Assembly: GCA_038200385.1 (NCBI GenBank)
Contig: JBBPYA010000277.1
Coordinates: 1-9,421, forward strand
Length of the DNA: 9,421 bases
Direction of reading: 5' to 3'
Origin: JBBPYA01 sp038200385
GTDB taxonomy: Bacteria; Actinomycetota; Actinomycetes; Mycobacteriales; Geodermatophilaceae
The notes beneath the pieces were generated by a model. It searched no databases, was not told where the DNA came from, and worked only from the letters and a program-made list of their open reading frames with translations. Position numbers and translations under genes: made by a program. Below are positions 7,678 to 9,421 of this stretch, in pieces. Numbering within the stretch: position 1 is the stretch's first letter; each line of letters starts with the position of its first letter.

Positions 7678-7774
7678 TTGTGTTCACGTTATGGCGAGCC
7701 GAAAGTCATCCAGCATTCAGTTCGTTGTCATCCGCCTACGCGGACTCCTCATGATCGCAGGCTAGGACCGGCGA

Positions 7775-7808
7775 CCCGGAAGAGCAAGAAACCGCTCCCG
7801 CTCCCGGG
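7775..7808 (-). terminator. Candidate hairpin after recX
   Basis: On the minus strand, 8 bases after the recX stop, CCCGG pairs with CCGGG. Inside that, GAGC pairs with GCTC across an imperfect internal loop. It has no T-tract, so it is at most a weak non-canonical terminator of the recA-recX operon. Confidence 0.25.
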
Positions 7809-7816
7809 ATGGAGTG

Positions 7817-8335
7817 CTACTCGCTCCGGCTCCGGTCGCGCCCGGCGAGCTCTTCCCGCACGACGTCGTGGGCCATGCCGGCGGGGTACCCCTTGCGGGC
7901 CAACAGCCCGGCCAACCGTCGGGTCGCCACCTCCCGTGGTACCCCGTCGAGCTGACGAAGCCGGCGCCGCACGAGCGAGCGGGCGGTCTCCTGCTCGGTC
8001 GCCGGATCCAGCTCCGCCACGGCCGCGTCGATCACGTCGGCCTCGACACCGCGGGTGCGCAGCTCATGGCGCAGGGCCCGCCCGGCCAGCCCGCGACCGC
8101 GGTGCCGGGAGCCGACCCAGGCCCGGGCGTACGCGTCGTCGTCGATCAGGCCGACATCGGCGAAGCGGTCCAGTACCGCTCGGATCGCCTCCTCCGGCAC
8201 GTTGCGACGGCCCAGCGCCGCAGCGAGTTGCGCCTTGGTCCGGGGCGCAGCGGCCAACAACCGCAGGCACACGATCCTGGCCACGGTCTCCGGATCGGCG
8301 TCCCGGCCGTCACCCGGATCGGTACGCGACTGCAC
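7817..8335 (-). CDS. recX: Regulatory protein RecX
   Basis: The product is a 172-residue cytosolic RecX protein. RecX binds along the RecA filament groove and modulates, usually inhibits, ATPase and strand exchange. The sequence shows the three tandem three-helix modules of the family. Characteristic stretches include CLRLLAAAPRTKAQLAAAL at 23-41, VLDRFADVGLIDDDAYARAWV at 54-74 (the central GLIDD-YA motif is diagnostic) and the third module from about 114. GTG 8335 was chosen because it gives a normal length and lies 11 bases after the recA stop. The frame stays open far upstream, but only by reading through recA in another frame. No good Shine-Dalgarno precedes the GTG (only a G-run directly next to it), so translation is probably coupled to recA. 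Position and orientation after recA are the classical arrangement. Confidence 0.94.
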   Translation of the reverse strand: MQSRTDPGDGRDADPETVARIVCLRLLAAAPRTKAQLAAALGRRNVPEEAIRAVLDRFADVGLIDDDAYARAWVGSRHRGRGLAGRALRHELRTRGVEADVIDAAVAELDPATEQETARSLVRRRLRQLDGVPREVATRRLAGLLARKGYPAGMAHDVVREELAGRDRSRSE

Positions 8336-8346
8336 CCCCGGCCGGC

Positions 8347-9421
8347 TCAGAAGTCGACCCGCGCCGGCTCCGGACGGGCCTCGACCGCGGGCTCGTCCAG
8401 CTTGGGACCGATCCCGAGCTTTTCCTTGAGCTTCTTCTCGATCTCGTCGGCGAGGTCGGGGTTGTCCCGCAGGAAAGCCCGGACGTTCTCCTTGCCCTGT
8501 CCCAGCTGGTCCCCCTCGTACGTGTACCAGGCGCCGGACTTGCGCACGATTCCCTGCTCGACCCCGACGTCGATCAGCGACCCCTCCCGGCTGATGCCCT
8601 GGCCGTAGACGATGTCGAACTCGGCCTGCTTGAACGGTGGGCTGCACTTGTTCTTGACCACCTTGACGCGGGTCCGGTTACCGACCGCCTCGCCACCGTC
8701 CTTGAGCGTCTCGATCCGGCGCACGTCCAGGCGTATCGAGGCGTAGAACTTCAGCGCCTTGCCGCCGGTCGTCGTCTCGGGGCTGTTGTGCACCAGGACC
8801 CCGTCTGCCAGGTAGTTGTGCGAGCCCTCGACTTCAATGTCGAAGCGGTGCATCGACCCGGACCTCGGTCGGGTCGTGATCGAGACGACGGGTGCCGGCA
8901 CCGGGACGATCGCGGGCTGCACCCACTCCGGCTCGACGGCGAAACGGCCTCGCAGCCGGGGCAGCAGCGTGTGGTCCATCGACGGGTGCACATACGGCGC
9001 GATCAGCTCGTGCAGCTTCGCCGTCTCGCCCACACCGAACCGGAGAGCTGCCCGCCGGCGCCGACCCCGTTCGGTCAGGGTCGGGTGCAGATCGAACTGA
9101 CCGGCCAGCCACTCCACGAGCCGCAGCCGGCTGCCCGGGCTCAGGGCCTCGACGCAGATCTCGCTCCCGCCGCCGCCCTCCCCCGTCCGCTGGGCCGCAC
9201 CCGCCGCCGGGGCTGAGAGCGAGCCCTCGTCCAGGTACCAGATGGCCAGGGCCAGCGGGGTCAGCGTCTTGAGGTAGTCATAGGACAGGTGCTTCTTCCC
9301 GTCACCGAGACAGACCGCCGCACGCAACTCGGCCAGCTCGGGCAGGGCGACGAGATCGACGACTGCCGGGCCCGCGCCGTTCGCGGTACGGGATTGACCG
9401 ATGTTGCCGAACAGCGTGGCC
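8347..9421 (-). CDS. recA: RecA recombinase, intein-containing precursor (3' part; 5' end outside window)
   Basis: RecA forms filaments on single-stranded DNA, pairs homologous DNA and triggers the SOS response by stimulating LexA self-cleavage. The frame is open from the right edge to TGA 8349-8347. After the intein, the last 145 residues are clear RecA: SPETTTGGKALKFYAS (end of loop L2), RLDVRRIE, NKCSPPFKQAEFDI, GISREGSLID, RKSGAWYTYEG, LGQGKEN and a C-terminal helix, ending in an acidic/Pro-rich tail (EPAVEARPEPARVDF). The N-terminal extein, with Walker A and loop L1, lies beyond the window. The intein interrupts the protein between the Gly of MFG (not seen, inferred) and Ser of SPETTTGG. 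Full activity therefore needs protein splicing. recX follows after 11 bases. Identity is certain; only the 5' part is unseen. Confidence 0.97.
   Translation of the reverse strand, partial: ATLFGNIGQSRTANGAGPAVVDLVALPELAELRAAVCLGDGKKHLSYDYLKTLTPLALAIWYLDEGSLSAPAAGAAQRTGEGGGGSEICVEALSPGSRLRLVEWLAGQFDLHPTLTERGRRRRAALRFGVGETAKLHELIAPYVHPSMDHTLLPRLRGRFAVEPEWVQPAIVPVPAPVVSITTRPRSGSMHRFDIEVEGSHNYLADGVLVHNSPETTTGGKALKFYASIRLDVRRIETLKDGGEAVGNRTRVKVVKNKCSPPFKQAEFDIVYGQGISREGSLIDVGVEQGIVRKSGAWYTYEGDQLGQGKENVRAFLRDNPDLADEIEKKLKEKLGIGPKLDEPAVEARPEPARVDF
8785..9421 (-). mobile_element. RecA intein with LAGLIDADG homing endonuclease (C-terminal 212 residues)
   Basis: An in-frame protein intron continues past the right edge. 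Its C-terminal splicing block reads RFDIEVEGSHNYLADGVLVHN, with the terminal Asn (codon 8787-8785) that cyclises, the penultimate His and a Ser as the first C-extein residue (8784-8782). All residues needed for C-terminal cleavage are present, so splicing is probably intact as far as can be seen. Upstream lies a homing-endonuclease half with the LAGLIDADG-like motif LALAIWYLDEG (9255-9223), following the LSYDYLKTLTP segment expected in the second motif of such inteins. PYVHPSMDHTLLPRLRGRF follows, which is typical of RecA inteins of this kind. The first LAGLIDADG motif and the N-terminal Cys/Ser are outside the window. Base composition looks host-like, which suggests long residence. Confidence 0.93.

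Larger units (their letters stand above)
7448..7816. other. Noncoding gap between recX and rny (probable rny leader/promoter region)
   Basis: No reading frame here looks like a protein: the open frames give Arg/Gly/Pro-rich translations typical of shadow ORFs in GC-rich DNA. Contents, in the direction of rny (right to left): a hairpin just after recX (7775-7808); a comparatively AT-richer stretch (about 7681-7755); a possible -10 TAACGT on the minus strand (plus coordinates 7686-7691) with no convincing -35; a perfect GC palindrome (7659-7677); a tract that is G-rich on the plus strand (7599-7652); and the rny ribosome binding site. If the -10 is real, the rny mRNA has a leader of more than 200 bases. 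I see no known riboswitch and no LexA-type box. Confidence 0.6.

Noticed and set aside
7448..7687. An 80-codon in-frame N-terminal extension of rny starting at GTG 7687
   Set aside because: It is Pro/Gly/Ala-rich with no family character, would place a disordered tail before the membrane anchor, and has no ribosome binding site. ATG 7447 has GAGGAGG at ideal spacing.
7681..7755. A LexA (SOS) box near recX and rny
   Set aside because: GTTC and GAAC half-sites occur, but not as the symmetric GAAC-N4-GTTC pair. The recA promoter, where such a box would be expected, is outside the window.
7540..9216. Long plus-strand open frame (558 residues) across the recX and recA region
   Set aside because: It runs antisense to recX and the RecA intein, with an Arg/Pro/Gly-rich translation and no motif.

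Overview
The window is very GC-rich chromosomal DNA with dense, short-spaced genes, mostly GTG/ATG starts, and an actinobacterial gene neighbourhood: a DUF349 gene, miaB, a four-gene glutamate-type ABC importer, RNase Y (rny), recX and recA. A DUF349 gene close to miaB, recX and recA is also found in Mycobacterium. The glu operon and RNase Y in between are absent from that locus in M. tuberculosis, so a non-mycobacterial actinomycete fits best. I cannot name the genus.

Layout, left to right. (1) 1-962, plus strand: the 3' end of a DUF349 coiled-coil protein gene, then a P-loop uridine-kinase-like gene starting in a GTGA overlap. (2) 943-2376, minus strand: miaB, the tRNA methylthiotransferase, whose 3' end overlaps the kinase gene antisense by 20 bp. 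(3) 2377-2467: a 91-bp divergent promoter region in which both flanking genes look leaderless or nearly so. (4) 2468-5764, plus strand: a glutamate/polar amino acid importer operon, ATPase (gluA), lipoprotein binding protein (gluB) and two permeases (gluC, gluD). (5) 5761-5789: a palindrome that carries the stop codons of gluD and of the convergent rny in its two arms. (6) 5786-7447, minus strand: rny, with a strong ribosome binding site. (7) 7448-7816: a 369-bp gap with no convincing gene but two hairpins and a strand-asymmetric G-rich tract. (8) 7817-9421, minus strand: recX, then recA, which runs off the right edge.

The most notable feature is that recA is split by an intein. The window shows the 145-residue C-extein and the last 212 residues of the intein, including a LAGLIDADG homing-endonuclease motif and an intact splice junction ending in His-Asn before Ser+1. 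The insertion lies in DNA-binding loop L2 of RecA (the M. leprae-type site). The site used by the M. tuberculosis intein is present and uninterrupted further downstream.

Functionally the window joins tRNA modification (miaB), amino acid uptake (glu operon), mRNA turnover (rny) and recombinational repair with its modulator (recA/recX). Apart from the intein I see no mobile element, CRISPR array, tRNA or rRNA, and nothing that amounts to a wholly new system. The best leads are the intein, the promoter architecture between miaB and gluA, the shared stop-codon hairpin, and the unassigned DUF349-kinase pair.
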